Source: Bacteroidales bacterium (lineage in GTDB: Bacteria > Bacteroidota > Bacteroidia > Bacteroidales > F082). From it: a stretch of 64,000 nt of DNA. The position numbers and the translations under genes are program-made. Under the pieces are notes generated by a model. The model had not been told where the DNA came from, made no database searches, and worked only from the letters and a program-made list of their open reading frames with translations. The DNA lies in contig JAQVLA010000010.1 in assembly GCA_028704385.1 (NCBI GenBank), forward strand, positions 38,901-102,900, given 5' to 3'. Positions within the stretch are counted from its first letter, which is position 1. Every line of letters begins with the position of its first letter. Below, in pieces: positions 24,195 to 32,703 of the stretch.

Positions 24195-25361
24195 TCAGAT
24201 GATCTCATGCCTTTGCGCTTCATTTTTTGTTTGATCGAACAACAAACGATAGGTGCGATGGCGTTTTCCAAAAGATGCACCAACAGCCTCGTGAATGGCG
24301 CGCATTTTTGGATTAAAATCGCCCACCCAACTCAATTCTATTTCTTTATAATGCTGATATTTGGGCTGATCCATCACCTGTTGCATCTCCCAAAAGATAC
24401 TCGATTCCAGACCAAAACGTTGAAATTTTGGTTTCACACCCATGATAGTAATGCGGGCACGGTCGATCTTTCTAGTTTTCGTAAGCCAAAAAAACCTGAG
24501 TTTATTCCAAAAATCAAGCTTTCCTTTCAGCGGCTTCAATAATAGATTTATATCCGGAAACATCACCAGGAAAGCTGCAGGTTCTTCTTCATGATAGACA
24601 AACCAGATAAATTTCTCCTCTAAAAATGATTTTGTTTGAGCCATTTCTGCTTTTATAGTGCTGATTTCGAGTGGCGTAAAATTTTGATGAAACTGCCAGG
24701 CTTCATCATAAATCTCTTTTATATCCTTGATAAACTTATCCGATTGCTTCCATTCAAAATGACGCCAGACAAACCCGGGTTTTTTACGTACCCATCCTGC
24801 AATTTTCCAAAATCGCTCTGGAAATTGCTTTGTAAGGTCCAGATGATTGGTCACCTGTTCAAAATATTCATTGAATCCATATGCCCTGAAAAACGTTTCA
24901 TAATAGGGAGGATTATACGGCATTCCAAAGCTGGGATGTGTAAAACCTTCGACAAGTAAGCCCCAGAAATTATCATTTTCACCGAAATTGATCGGGCCAT
25001 CCATTGCTTCCATTCCTTTGGTTTTCAGCCATTCTTTGCATTGATCGAACAAAAGAAATGCAGCATTTTGGTCGTTTATACATTCAAAAAATCCCATGCC
25101 TCCTGTTGGCTGCTTATATCCAAATGCCTTCTTTCGATTGATAAAGGCAGCCACGCGTCCGATCAGTTTTCCCTGATCGTTCCGGAGTATCCATCTGCAA
25201 GCCTCGCCCTGGCGAAAAAATATATTCTTCTTTGAATCAAAAATGCCTGCTATTGTTTTATCCAGCGGACATACCCACACCGGATCAGCTTTGTAAATCT
25301 CTCGGGCTACATCCAGAAAAGCACGCTCTTGAGCACGTGTTTTAACTTCAATAAGTTTCAT
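24195..25361 (-). CDS. GNAT-like conserved protein (YghO type)
   Basis: The 388-residue soluble protein looks like two diverged GNAT acyltransferase folds. The N-terminal part has IGRVAAFINRKKAFGYKQPTGGMGFF, resembling the acetyl-CoA strand. The middle has DGPINFGENDNFWGLLVEGF, a highly conserved block of this family. The C-terminal part has RITIMGVKPKFQRFGLESSIFWEM (a GNAT-like V-x-P-x-x-x-x-x-G pattern) and WVGDFNPKMRAIHEAVGA. Such proteins are annotated in many Bacteroidetes and in E. coli (YghO) without a known substrate. It has its own -7 box and two operator-like repeats further upstream. Confidence 0.75.
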   Translation of the reverse strand: MKLIEVKTRAQERAFLDVAREIYKADPVWVCPLDKTIAGIFDSKKNIFFRQGEACRWILRNDQGKLIGRVAAFINRKKAFGYKQPTGGMGFFECINDQNAAFLLFDQCKEWLKTKGMEAMDGPINFGENDNFWGLLVEGFTHPSFGMPYNPPYYETFFRAYGFNEYFEQVTNHLDLTKQFPERFWKIAGWVRKKPGFVWRHFEWKQSDKFIKDIKEIYDEAWQFHQNFTPLEISTIKAEMAQTKSFLEEKFIWFVYHEEEPAAFLVMFPDINLLLKPLKGKLDFWNKLRFFWLTKTRKIDRARITIMGVKPKFQRFGLESSIFWEMQQVMDQPKYQHYKEIELSWVGDFNPKMRAIHEAVGASFGKRHRTYRLLFDQTKNEAQRHEII

Positions 25362-25380
25362 GGCTGAGGTTTTAGTTGAA

Positions 25381-25388
25381 CAAAGGTA
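25381..25388 (-). promoter_or_regulatory. -7 promoter element of the GNAT-like gene
   Basis: TACCTTTG on the minus strand, an exact match, 20 bases before the ATG. Confidence 0.65.
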
Positions 25389-25494
25389 AACGAAAACCAG
25401 TTAATCATCCGAAATCAAATTAGAATACTTAAGCGCTACACCCTAAAGAAATAAATCCAACTTAGGTACATTTAAATGATTTCATCTTGCTTAG

Positions 25495-25554
25495 CCATAA
25501 ATTTTTACGGTCAACCGTAAATATTCGTATTATTTTTGACGGTCAACCATAAAT
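25495..25554. repeat. operator-like repeats (ACGGTCAACCRTAAAT)
   Basis: The 16-mer ACGGTCAACCGTAAAT at 25507-25522 recurs with one change (G to A) at 25539-25554, exactly 32 bases later, about three helical turns. The first copy is part of a perfect palindrome, TTTACGGT-CA-ACCGTAAA (25504-25521). A third half-site, CCATAAAT, lies at 25495-25502. The array is about 110-170 bases upstream of the minus-strand GNAT-like promoter and downstream of the aminotransferase terminator. It is most simply read as binding sites for a dimeric regulator. Confidence 0.5.
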
Positions 25555-25573
25555 TTTACCACTTTTTGATAGC

Positions 25574-25603
25574 AAAAAACGCCGGAAATTAATCTCCGGC
25601 GTT
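25574..25603 (-). terminator. terminator of the DegT aminotransferase gene
   Basis: On the minus strand, AACGCCGGA pairs with TCCGGCGTT (9 bp), followed by a run of T. It lies 28 bases after the stop codon. Confidence 0.8.
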
Positions 25604-25630
25604 AAACAAATCTATACTTATCGAATGCTT

Positions 25631-26764
25631 TTATTCTTTTTCAACAAACTCCAAAATAGTATCGGTGACATATTTCAGGCTTTCCTCATCAAATTCGGTG
25701 TGAATGGGTAATGAAATCACAGCTTTCGACAAGCCCTCTGTTATCGGAAAATCACCCTGATTGTATCTTGGGTCAATATAGGCTTTCTGCAAATGCAATG
25801 GTACAGGATAATAAATTGCACTTGCAATGCCTTTTGATTGCAAATGTTCCATTAATGCCTGTCGGTCAATATCATGCGTAACAAGAGTATATTGGTGAAA
25901 TACATGGTTTGTAAACGATGCGGTAACTGGCGTTTTAAGTTTATTGGTACTCTCAAAAGCCTTATTGTAATAATTTGCAGCAAAACGGCGTGCATTGGCA
26001 TATTCGTCCAGGTGTCTCAATTTGATGTTGAGAATTGCTGCCTGTATACTGTCGAGCCTAGAGTTAACCCCGATAGAATCATGATAATAACGGATCTCCA
26101 TGCCATGATTTACAATCACGCGCAAGCGTTTGGCCAGTTCATCATCATTAGTAAAAATAGCACCACCATCACCATAACAACCCAGGTTTTTGGAAGGGAA
26201 AAATGAAGTACAACCAATATGACCGATTGTGCCTGCTTTGCGAACAGTGCCATCCGCAGAAGTATGATCAGCACCAATTGCCTGTGCATTATCTTCAATC
26301 ACATACAAATTATGTTTTTTTGCTATCCCCATAATAGCATCCATATCAGCACACTGCCCAAATAAATGAACCGGAACAATGGCTTTAGTTTTTGGAGTGA
26401 TAGCTTTTTCGATGGCTGCCGGATCTATATTAAAAGTGTCTTTGTCCACATCAACCAAAACGGGAGTCAGTTTCAGCAGCGCAATCACTTCAGCCGTGGC
26501 GATAAATGTGAATGAGGTTGTGATAACCTCATCGCCAGGCTTCAGGTCTAAAGCCATCATCGCCACCTGTAAGGCATCGGTGCCATTTGCGCATGGTATT
26601 ACATGCTTTATATTCAAATATTTTTCGAGGCTTTGCTGAAATTGCTTTACTGCCGGACCATTGATAAAACTGGCATTAGACAATATTTCAAATATCGCGG
26701 CATCAACTTCAGGTTTGATTTTCTGATATTGACTCACAAGGTCAACCATGGGGATTTGCTTCAT
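25631..26764 (-). CDS. DegT/DnrJ/EryC1 family PLP-dependent sugar aminotransferase
   Basis: This family transaminates keto-sugar nucleotides for surface polysaccharides. The 377 residues show the PLP phosphate region CANGTDALQVAM (58-69), the ring-stacking and Asp region VIEDNAQAIGA (155-165), and the Schiff-base Lys K192 in SFFPSKNLGCYGDGG. The C-terminal YYPVPLHLQ is a family hallmark, as in WbpE/WecE-like enzymes. No other sugar gene is adjacent, so the product is not predictable. It has its own promoter and terminator. Confidence 0.9.
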   Translation of the reverse strand: MKQIPMVDLVSQYQKIKPEVDAAIFEILSNASFINGPAVKQFQQSLEKYLNIKHVIPCANGTDALQVAMMALDLKPGDEVITTSFTFIATAEVIALLKLTPVLVDVDKDTFNIDPAAIEKAITPKTKAIVPVHLFGQCADMDAIMGIAKKHNLYVIEDNAQAIGADHTSADGTVRKAGTIGHIGCTSFFPSKNLGCYGDGGAIFTNDDELAKRLRVIVNHGMEIRYYHDSIGVNSRLDSIQAAILNIKLRHLDEYANARRFAANYYNKAFESTNKLKTPVTASFTNHVFHQYTLVTHDIDRQALMEHLQSKGIASAIYYPVPLHLQKAYIDPRYNQGDFPITEGLSKAVISLPIHTEFDEESLKYVTDTILEFVEKE

Positions 26765-26788
26765 GCTATTGGGAGTTTATTTTGGCTG

Positions 26789-26796
26789 CAAATGTA
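26789..26796 (-). promoter_or_regulatory. -7 promoter element of the DegT aminotransferase gene
   Basis: TACATTTG on the minus strand fits the -7 consensus, 25 bases before the ATG. Confidence 0.6.
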
Positions 26797-26905
26797 TTGA
26801 TAAATCAATAAGGAGAAAACTCAATCAGGCATTTTTTAAACACATTTGAAACCTGAAACCCCTAAAAATATTTTCGTTTTTGAACAGTTTAACAAAGACA
26901 TTATG

Positions 26906-26913
26906 TATATTTG
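26906..26913 (+). promoter_or_regulatory. -7 promoter element of the aspartase fusion gene
   Basis: TATATTTG is an exact match, 25 bases before the ATG at 26938. Confidence 0.6.
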
Positions 26914-26937
26914 TGAAATAATTAACAAATAAATGTT

Positions 26938-28779
26938 ATGGATACAAAAGATAAGATTCAACTCATCAGAAACATTGAGCTTTTCAGGGGTTTAAGCGAA
27001 AACGAAATCAATACCATTGCCGAAAAGGCCGAAGAAGTTAATTATGCTAAAGGAGATATTCTATTTGCCGAAAACACTTCCCGTACCTTTATTTTTCTTA
27101 TTTTTTCGGGCAAAGTGGAGCTTTACAAAACCACTGTCTTTGGTGAAGAACAAATTATAACTTATTTCGGGAAACTCGACTTTTTGGGCGAAGGCTCGCT
27201 GATGGAAGATTCTCCCCATTCTACTTCGGCACGTGCTGTAGAAGATACTGTGGCGCTCACACTTTCAAGAGAAGCATTTAAAAGCTCAGGTGCCATAGCA
27301 CTGGCTATTTCTTCTAATATCACCCGTGTGGTTTCAAGACGTATGCGGTATGCCAATGCCAAAGCCATGAACATCACCTCACAGTATGAGTCGGGCAAAA
27401 CACGTCGTGAGCACGATTTGCTGGGCGAACGGGATGTACCCTACGAATACTATTATGGTATCCAAACCCTTCGGGCACTCGAAAATTTTAATATCAGCGG
27501 AATCACTTTAAACTTTTTCCCCGACTTTGTTAAGTCGTTGGCCATGGTGAAGATGGCGGCTGCCAAAGCCAATTTTGAGCTTGGTCTGCTTTCGGAAAAC
27601 CTTTCCAAAGCAATAGTTCAAGCCTGTCAGGAGATCATCAATAATCGTTTCCATTCACAGTTTGTTGTAGATATGATCCAGGGTGGAGCCGGTACTTCGA
27701 CCAATATGAATGCCAATGAAGTGATTGCTAACAGAGCCCTGGAAATAATGGAGAAAGAAAGGGGACAATATGAATTTTGCCATCCCAACAATCACATAAA
27801 CCTCTCACAAAGCACTAACGATGCCTACCCTACCGCTATTAAAATTGCCCTGATCAAAGCCAATGAAAAACTTGTGGTTGTGTTGCAACAACTGATTTCT
27901 GCCCTGCATTCCAAAGGTCGCGAATTTGCCCGTATCATCAAAATGGGACGCACCCAGTTGCAGGATGCCGTACCAATGACATTAGGTCAGACTTTTGAGG
28001 CTTTTGCAGCTACACTTGAGGAAGAAGTACAACAACTCAACCGTTCTGCGGCCTTGTTTCTGGAAGTAAATATGGGCGGAACGGCCATTGGAACCGGCAT
28101 TAATGCGGATCCAAAATACAGCGAAAAAGTGATCCCGCATCTACGTGTTATCACAGGGATGGACATCAGATTAGCCCGTAATCTGGTAGAAGCCACACAG
28201 GACACCGGCGATTTTGTGAGTTATTCAGGAAGCTTGAAACGCCTGGCAGTTAAACTGTCGAAAATGTCGAATGACTTGCGACTACTTTCGAGTGGCCCAC
28301 GAGCAGGATTAAACGAAATAAACCTCCCTGCTATGCAACCGGGATCAACGATTATGCCTGGAAAAGTGAACCCTGTAATACCTGAAGTAGTCAATCAAAT
28401 TGCATTCAAAGTTATTGGCAACGACCTTACTGTTTCATTGGCCGCCGAAGCCGGTCAATTGGAACTCAATGTGATGGAACCCGTAATTGTCCAAAGCCTT
28501 TTCGAATCCATTGAGATGCTCAAAAATGGCATGAAGGTTCTTGCCAATCGTTGTATTATTGGAATAACAGCCAACGAAGCACATTGCCGTCAAACAGTTC
28601 AAAACTCTATCGGACTTGTAACTGCGCTTAATCCCTATATTGGCTATGAGGCCTCAACCATCATTGCAAAAGAAGCACTCGAAAGCGGCCGGAGCGTGTA
28701 TGAACTGGTTCTGGAAAAAGAACTGCTTTCGAAAACCGAACTGGAAAAAATTCTTGCACCGGAAAATATGATCAAATAA
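26938..28779 (+). CDS. aspA: cyclic-nucleotide-binding domain fused to aspartate ammonia-lyase
   Basis: The 613 residues contain two proteins in one. Residues 1-140 are a CRP/PKA-type cNMP-binding beta roll (FRGLSENEINTIAEKA, YAKGDILFAEN, IFLIFSGKVELY, FLGEGSLMEDSP). About 158-613 is a full aspartase of the aspartase/fumarase superfamily, starting HDLLGERDVPYEYYYGIQT and carrying the signature GSTIMPGKVNP at 469-479, where S470 corresponds to the catalytic Ser. Aspartase reversibly splits aspartate to fumarate and ammonia. In the phosphate-binding cassette the Glu is present (E85) but the usual Arg appears to be His (H94), so the ligand is uncertain. The nitroreductase gene follows after 9 bases. 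Confidence 0.92.
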   Translation: MDTKDKIQLIRNIELFRGLSENEINTIAEKAEEVNYAKGDILFAENTSRTFIFLIFSGKVELYKTTVFGEEQIITYFGKLDFLGEGSLMEDSPHSTSARAVEDTVALTLSREAFKSSGAIALAISSNITRVVSRRMRYANAKAMNITSQYESGKTRREHDLLGERDVPYEYYYGIQTLRALENFNISGITLNFFPDFVKSLAMVKMAAAKANFELGLLSENLSKAIVQACQEIINNRFHSQFVVDMIQGGAGTSTNMNANEVIANRALEIMEKERGQYEFCHPNNHINLSQSTNDAYPTAIKIALIKANEKLVVVLQQLISALHSKGREFARIIKMGRTQLQDAVPMTLGQTFEAFAATLEEEVQQLNRSAALFLEVNMGGTAIGTGINADPKYSEKVIPHLRVITGMDIRLARNLVEATQDTGDFVSYSGSLKRLAVKLSKMSNDLRLLSSGPRAGLNEINLPAMQPGSTIMPGKVNPVIPEVVNQIAFKVIGNDLTVSLAAEAGQLELNVMEPVIVQSLFESIEMLKNGMKVLANRCIIGITANEAHCRQTVQNSIGLVTALNPYIGYEASTIIAKEALESGRSVYELVLEKELLSKTELEKILAPENMIK

Positions 28780-28788
28780 CACCCAAAG

Positions 28789-29292
28789 GTGTCGAAAATA
28801 ATCTTTAAAAGAAGAAGCATCAGAAAATTCAAAGATGATGCCTTACCGGATGAAGCCATCAGTCAGCTTCTTAAAGCTGCGATGGCTGCACCTTCTGCCA
28901 ATAATATCAAGGCCTGGCATTTTGTGGTGATAAACAAGCGCGAACTTCTAGATCAACTTTCTGAAATACATCCTTATGGCAAAATGCTAAACCAGGCAGC
29001 TGCCGCAATCTTGGTTTGCGGAGACACCGCCAAACAAAGTGTTACAGGATATTTACATATGGACTGTGCTGCTGCAACACAAAATATTTTATTGGAAGCT
29101 ACTTCTTTAGAAATTGGCAGTGTTTGGCTGGGCATTTATCCACGCGAGCAAAGAATGACGGAGATTAGCGATTTCCTGAATATCCCAAACCACATTTTAC
29201 CTGTTTCGCTGGTTGCGCTTGGCTATCCGGCTGAGTACAAGCCAGCTAATAATCCCTGGCAGGCTGATGCCATTCACTATAACATGTGGTAG
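28789..29292 (+). CDS. nitroreductase family FMN-dependent oxidoreductase
   Basis: The 167-residue protein has the nitroreductase fold: an FMN-phosphate motif RRSIRKF at 8-14, AAMAAPSANNIKAWHFVVI near 29-47, and the C-terminal MTEISDFLNIPNHILPVSLVALGYPAE. These enzymes use NAD(P)H to reduce nitro compounds, quinones or flavins; the physiological substrate is unknown. The start is a GTG 9 bases after the aspartase stop, suggesting an operon. It converges on the PEP-synthase-like gene with a 6-base gap. Confidence 0.9.
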   Translation: MSKIIFKRRSIRKFKDDALPDEAISQLLKAAMAAPSANNIKAWHFVVINKRELLDQLSEIHPYGKMLNQAAAAILVCGDTAKQSVTGYLHMDCAAATQNILLEATSLEIGSVWLGIYPREQRMTEISDFLNIPNHILPVSLVALGYPAEYKPANNPWQADAIHYNMW

Positions 29293-29298
29293 GCATCT

Positions 29299-32200
29299 TT
29301 AGTTTGACTGGCCTTTTTTTATCAATGGCACTTGTTTGCCCGGTTTTAAAATCATCCCACGATTCTTTCGTCCATCAATGACGATATTCAGTGGCTGATC
29401 GAAGCGGATGTGTTTGATGTACTTATCTTCATAAAAAACCGGCTGTTGTTCAAGAAACTCCAGATCATAAAAGCCGTCTTTAATAAACGGATTGATGGTA
29501 AAATAACCTACACCAAAAGAAGTCAGGTTCTGAAAGAAATGAGTTCCCTGGCTGGGATCAATACGGTATTTTTCCAAGCCTGATTCAATAATTACACGAG
29601 CTGCAGAAATCTGTGGCCATTTTACGGGGATGCCCAACCAGGGATCGCTCGAACCCCAACGTCCGGGACCAACAAGGATATAATTCTTGTTCTCATCCAT
29701 AAATCTGGCATTTATCTTCCCAACAAGCTCGGCAATATCTCTTGTTTTGGCCGGATTGAATGCCATGGGTTTAATATACACAAAATCTGTAATGCCTTTT
29801 ATTAATCCGTTACCCAGCGCATGGTTTGCCGTGATAATACAATTATCCTGATGGATACGCTCAAAATCAATGGCAGAAGAGTCATTCAAACTGACGATCG
29901 GCCTGATTTGCAGCACATAAAACATCTTAACCACATCTCTGGGTTTGTTTAGCTCTATGGCAAACTCAATTTCAATTGGTTTACCCATTTCATGCTGCCC
30001 TACTCGTAATACTTCTGATAAAATTTGTGCTATCGGAAAAGTGTTGTATTTCAATATATTCGAAAATGTAACCAGTTTTTTCCCTCCCTCATGGTATCCA
30101 TCGCGCAACATATGATTATCAAAATCGTAAGTGGAACATACCATCCTCAACACATCATCCTTATCAGCTTCTGTCACATTAAGACGGAGCAAATTTGCAG
30201 CATCATCAACAGTGGGCTGAAAGCTGTCGGGGTTGAGGTTGAGGGCGTAAAATATCTTTTGGGTTTCGCGTAAAGCCAAATCCGGCTGACTAGTTTGTAA
30301 AACCTTATTGGGATACTTTGGTGAAAAGCGAATGCTTTGTCCGCCATCCACGATCAATTTTCCCAATCCCAAAGCTATGTTTGCAATGCCATCTTCAGGT
30401 TTTTCGGGAGGAATTGGATAGAAATTAATGGAACGAGCAACGCCAGACAATGCAGGATAATATCTGTCATTGTATCTTTTTCCGCAGACTTCCTGCATCA
30501 CAATGGCCATCTTTTCTTCGTCAATCACATTTTTTGTTGCCGTCATATAAGCCTTGCTGTCTTTAAAAAATGCAGAAGCATACACACTCTTGATAGCATT
30601 GCTGAGCATCCTGATCATGGTGCGCTCGTCATTTTCAACAACAGGAATCATATAGGTTGAATAAATGCCAGCAAATGGTTGATAATGCGAATCTTCGAGC
30701 AGGCTTGATGATCGGATTGCAATAGGATTGCGGATGACGGAAATCAGGGTATAAAGGTCTTCATGGATACGAAATGGCAGGCGGGCCTCAATAAATTGAT
30801 TTAAAATCTCCTCATCCGTTGCCTCATCAGATAAGGCAATGGAATAGAGGTTGTTCTCTTCCATAAAATCATCGAACACATCCGTGCAAAGCACAACGGT
30901 GCGTGGGATTCCGATGGTAACGCCTTCAAACTTATCATTCAGCCTGTTACGTTTGATTAGTGAATCCAAAAAAGCCAATCCGCGGGCTTTGCCACCAATC
31001 GAACCCTGTCCAATGCGGGTGAATGAAAGGTATTCATCAAAACTTTCACGATTAAACTCAGCAATCACACCGCGGGCTTTGTTAAGCCTGAAATGTGCAA
31101 TGGCATCAAAAACAAAGCGTTTGATGTCGTCGCTATCCTGAAAATCCTCTGCAGCAAACATCTTAAATAAATCGGCCAGTGGAAACAAGGCACGGGCCCT
31201 AAGCCATTTGGACAAATGGTTTCGTTCGATATGATACTGAAGTGAGTTGTTTGGAACCTGAAATATTTTTTCCTGAAGTGCTTTCAAATCAGCTGCCCGC
31301 ATCACCTCCTGATGTGTTTTGGGATCTTTAAAAACAAAATCGCCAAAAGCAAAATACTCCTTGATAAAACGCCTTAACTCAAGCGATAAGGTTTTAGAGT
31401 TTTTATTGATAAAACCCACCTTTATTTCTTTGGCAATCTCTTCATTTTTAGCATCTGACGATTGCAATAAAAGCGGCATATAACGATCATTTTTTTTCAC
31501 AACCCTGCAAAGCCTTATGCCAGCCTGACTATCAGATTTCCCTTCTCGTATATAGGAAATATCCGAAATAATTCCCAGTATATTCTGTTTGTATTTCTTG
31601 TACAGATCGATAGCCTCTTCGTAAGTTGTTGCCAACAGAATTTTTGGACGGCCTCTCATACGCAACATTTTCTGGTGTTCGTTGAGGCCTTCGGTCATAA
31701 AAGATTTCGATTGCTTAAAAATGATCTTGTAAATATTGGGCAAATAGCTACTATAAAACCTTACCGAATCTTCCACCAGAATAATACACTGCACCCCCAC
31801 CCCAACAATGTCGTGATCGGCATTCATTCTATCCTCAATCAGCTTAATTATGGCCAATAATATGTCTGCATTCCCAAGCCAGTTAAAAACATAGTCAATA
31901 CCCTTAAGCTCGTTTCGGTCAATCTTTAACGACAATTCCCGCGAAAAAGGAGTCAGAACCACAATGGGTATATCCGGATAATCGGTTTTTATTTGCTCGG
32001 CCAGTTTGTAAGTGCTCTTTTCTTCGGCACTCAACATCTCGATTACCAAATCTATTTTATTGTTCTTTAATATACTTTTTACCTCATCAGGATTACTTGT
32101 AAGAATAAAACCGGGAGGATAGCGCAGATTGAGTGATACGTATTCGTTAAAAATTTGCTCATCGATACGTCCATCTTCTTCCAGAATAAAGGCATCATAT

Positions 32201-32310
32201 ACTGATGAAATCAAGAGCACATGATAGATACGTTTTCGCATCAAACTAGTGAAGGAAGTATCGTTAAAGGCAAACTTGCGATCAAGCAAATCAAGTCGTG
32301 AAGGAGTCAT
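29299..32310 (-). CDS. two-receiver PEP/pyruvate-binding domain protein (truncated PEP synthase-like)
   Basis: The 1003 residues begin with two receiver-like domains. The first (about 28-160) lacks acidic-pocket residues. The second (about 173-320) keeps them: E180-D181, the phosphoacceptor D250, S284 and K303. A linker follows, then from about 428 the ATP-grasp domain of PEP synthase/PPDK (IGQGSIGGKARGLAFL, AIRSSSLLEDSHYQPFAGIYST, LQIRPIV). The swivelling phosphohistidine domain and the C-terminal PEP/pyruvate barrel of the true enzymes are absent. It therefore cannot carry out the full PEP synthase reaction and may be a regulated phosphotransferase. Partner and substrate are unknown. Its own -7 box lies upstream. 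Confidence 0.85.
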   Translation of the reverse strand: MTPSRLDLLDRKFAFNDTSFTSLMRKRIYHVLLISSVYDAFILEEDGRIDEQIFNEYVSLNLRYPPGFILTSNPDEVKSILKNNKIDLVIEMLSAEEKSTYKLAEQIKTDYPDIPIVVLTPFSRELSLKIDRNELKGIDYVFNWLGNADILLAIIKLIEDRMNADHDIVGVGVQCIILVEDSVRFYSSYLPNIYKIIFKQSKSFMTEGLNEHQKMLRMRGRPKILLATTYEEAIDLYKKYKQNILGIISDISYIREGKSDSQAGIRLCRVVKKNDRYMPLLLQSSDAKNEEIAKEIKVGFINKNSKTLSLELRRFIKEYFAFGDFVFKDPKTHQEVMRAADLKALQEKIFQVPNNSLQYHIERNHLSKWLRARALFPLADLFKMFAAEDFQDSDDIKRFVFDAIAHFRLNKARGVIAEFNRESFDEYLSFTRIGQGSIGGKARGLAFLDSLIKRNRLNDKFEGVTIGIPRTVVLCTDVFDDFMEENNLYSIALSDEATDEEILNQFIEARLPFRIHEDLYTLISVIRNPIAIRSSSLLEDSHYQPFAGIYSTYMIPVVENDERTMIRMLSNAIKSVYASAFFKDSKAYMTATKNVIDEEKMAIVMQEVCGKRYNDRYYPALSGVARSINFYPIPPEKPEDGIANIALGLGKLIVDGGQSIRFSPKYPNKVLQTSQPDLALRETQKIFYALNLNPDSFQPTVDDAANLLRLNVTEADKDDVLRMVCSTYDFDNHMLRDGYHEGGKKLVTFSNILKYNTFPIAQILSEVLRVGQHEMGKPIEIEFAIELNKPRDVVKMFYVLQIRPIVSLNDSSAIDFERIHQDNCIITANHALGNGLIKGITDFVYIKPMAFNPAKTRDIAELVGKINARFMDENKNYILVGPGRWGSSDPWLGIPVKWPQISAARVIIESGLEKYRIDPSQGTHFFQNLTSFGVGYFTINPFIKDGFYDLEFLEQQPVFYEDKYIKHIRFDQPLNIVIDGRKNRGMILKPGKQVPLIKKGQSN

Positions 32311-32350
32311 ACAGCAGTATTTTTATTCTATAACAGCATACATAGAAAGG

Positions 32351-32358
32351 CAAATATA
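32351..32358 (-). promoter_or_regulatory. -7 promoter element of the receiver/PEP-synthase-like gene
   Basis: TATATTTG on the minus strand, 41 bases before the ATG. Confidence 0.6.
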
Positions 32359-32457
32359 GCAAATCAAAGCAAGTGATATAGTACGCAACATAAACTTTAG
32401 AATCTTTCCAAATCAAGCCTTTAACTTAAAAATACTTGATTATTTAAAAAAATAATA

Positions 32458-32465
32458 TAGTTTTG
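32458..32465 (+). promoter_or_regulatory. -7 promoter element of the 36-residue peptide gene
   Basis: TAGTTTTG fits TAnnTTTG, with a TTG about 19 bases upstream in ACTTGATT as a -33 element. It supports expression of the small ORF at 32515. Confidence 0.6.
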
Positions 32466-32470
32466 TTAGC

Positions 32471-32492
32471 GTTAATTAAATAGTTAATTAAC
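32471..32492. promoter_or_regulatory. perfect inverted repeat at the start of the small-peptide transcript
   Basis: GTTAATTAA-ATAG-TTAATTAAC has 9-bp arms and a 4-base centre. It starts 6 bases after the -7 box, so it spans the predicted transcription start. It may be an operator or a 5' hairpin in the leader. Confidence 0.45.
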
Positions 32493-32514
32493 AAACGCTC
32501 TAAAATTTGCTGTC

Positions 32515-32625
32515 ATGATCGCTATTATTGTTATTTCATCCTTTGCGTTAATTGGTGTAGCTGCTTTGATTCATGCTATTAAAAACGCACCGCTCATTGA
32601 AGAAAAAGGCGACAGCAAGCTTTGA
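32515..32625 (+). CDS. 36-residue single-pass membrane peptide
   Basis: The ORF encodes 36 residues: a hydrophobic helix at about 1-22 (MIAIIVISSFALIGVAALIH) followed by a short polar tail ending EEKGDSKL. It has a promoter 50 bases upstream, an unusual dyad at the start point, and a strong terminator about 40 bases after the stop. This complete transcription unit argues that it is real, although it is below usual gene-calling size. No family is recognised. Small inner-membrane peptides of this kind often modulate a larger membrane complex. Confidence 0.55.
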   Translation: MIAIIVISSFALIGVAALIHAIKNAPLIEEKGDSKL

Positions 32626-32662
32626 TCGGGCAACTTGCCCAATGCAGGATGAACAGATGGAG

Positions 32663-32703
32663 AAAAAAAAGACCGGATCGCTTATAATCCGGTCTTTTTT
32701 TTT
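32663..32703. terminator. bidirectional terminator
   Basis: AGACCGGAT/ATCCGGTCT forms a 9-bp stem flanked by A8 on the left and T10 on the right. It serves the small peptide gene on the plus strand and the slyD-like gene on the minus strand, whose stop it touches. Confidence 0.85.

Noticed and set aside
25495..25554. Repeats read as a CRISPR array or IS ends
   Set aside because: There are only two full copies with one spacer, no cas genes, no transposase and no target duplication; phased operator sites fit better.
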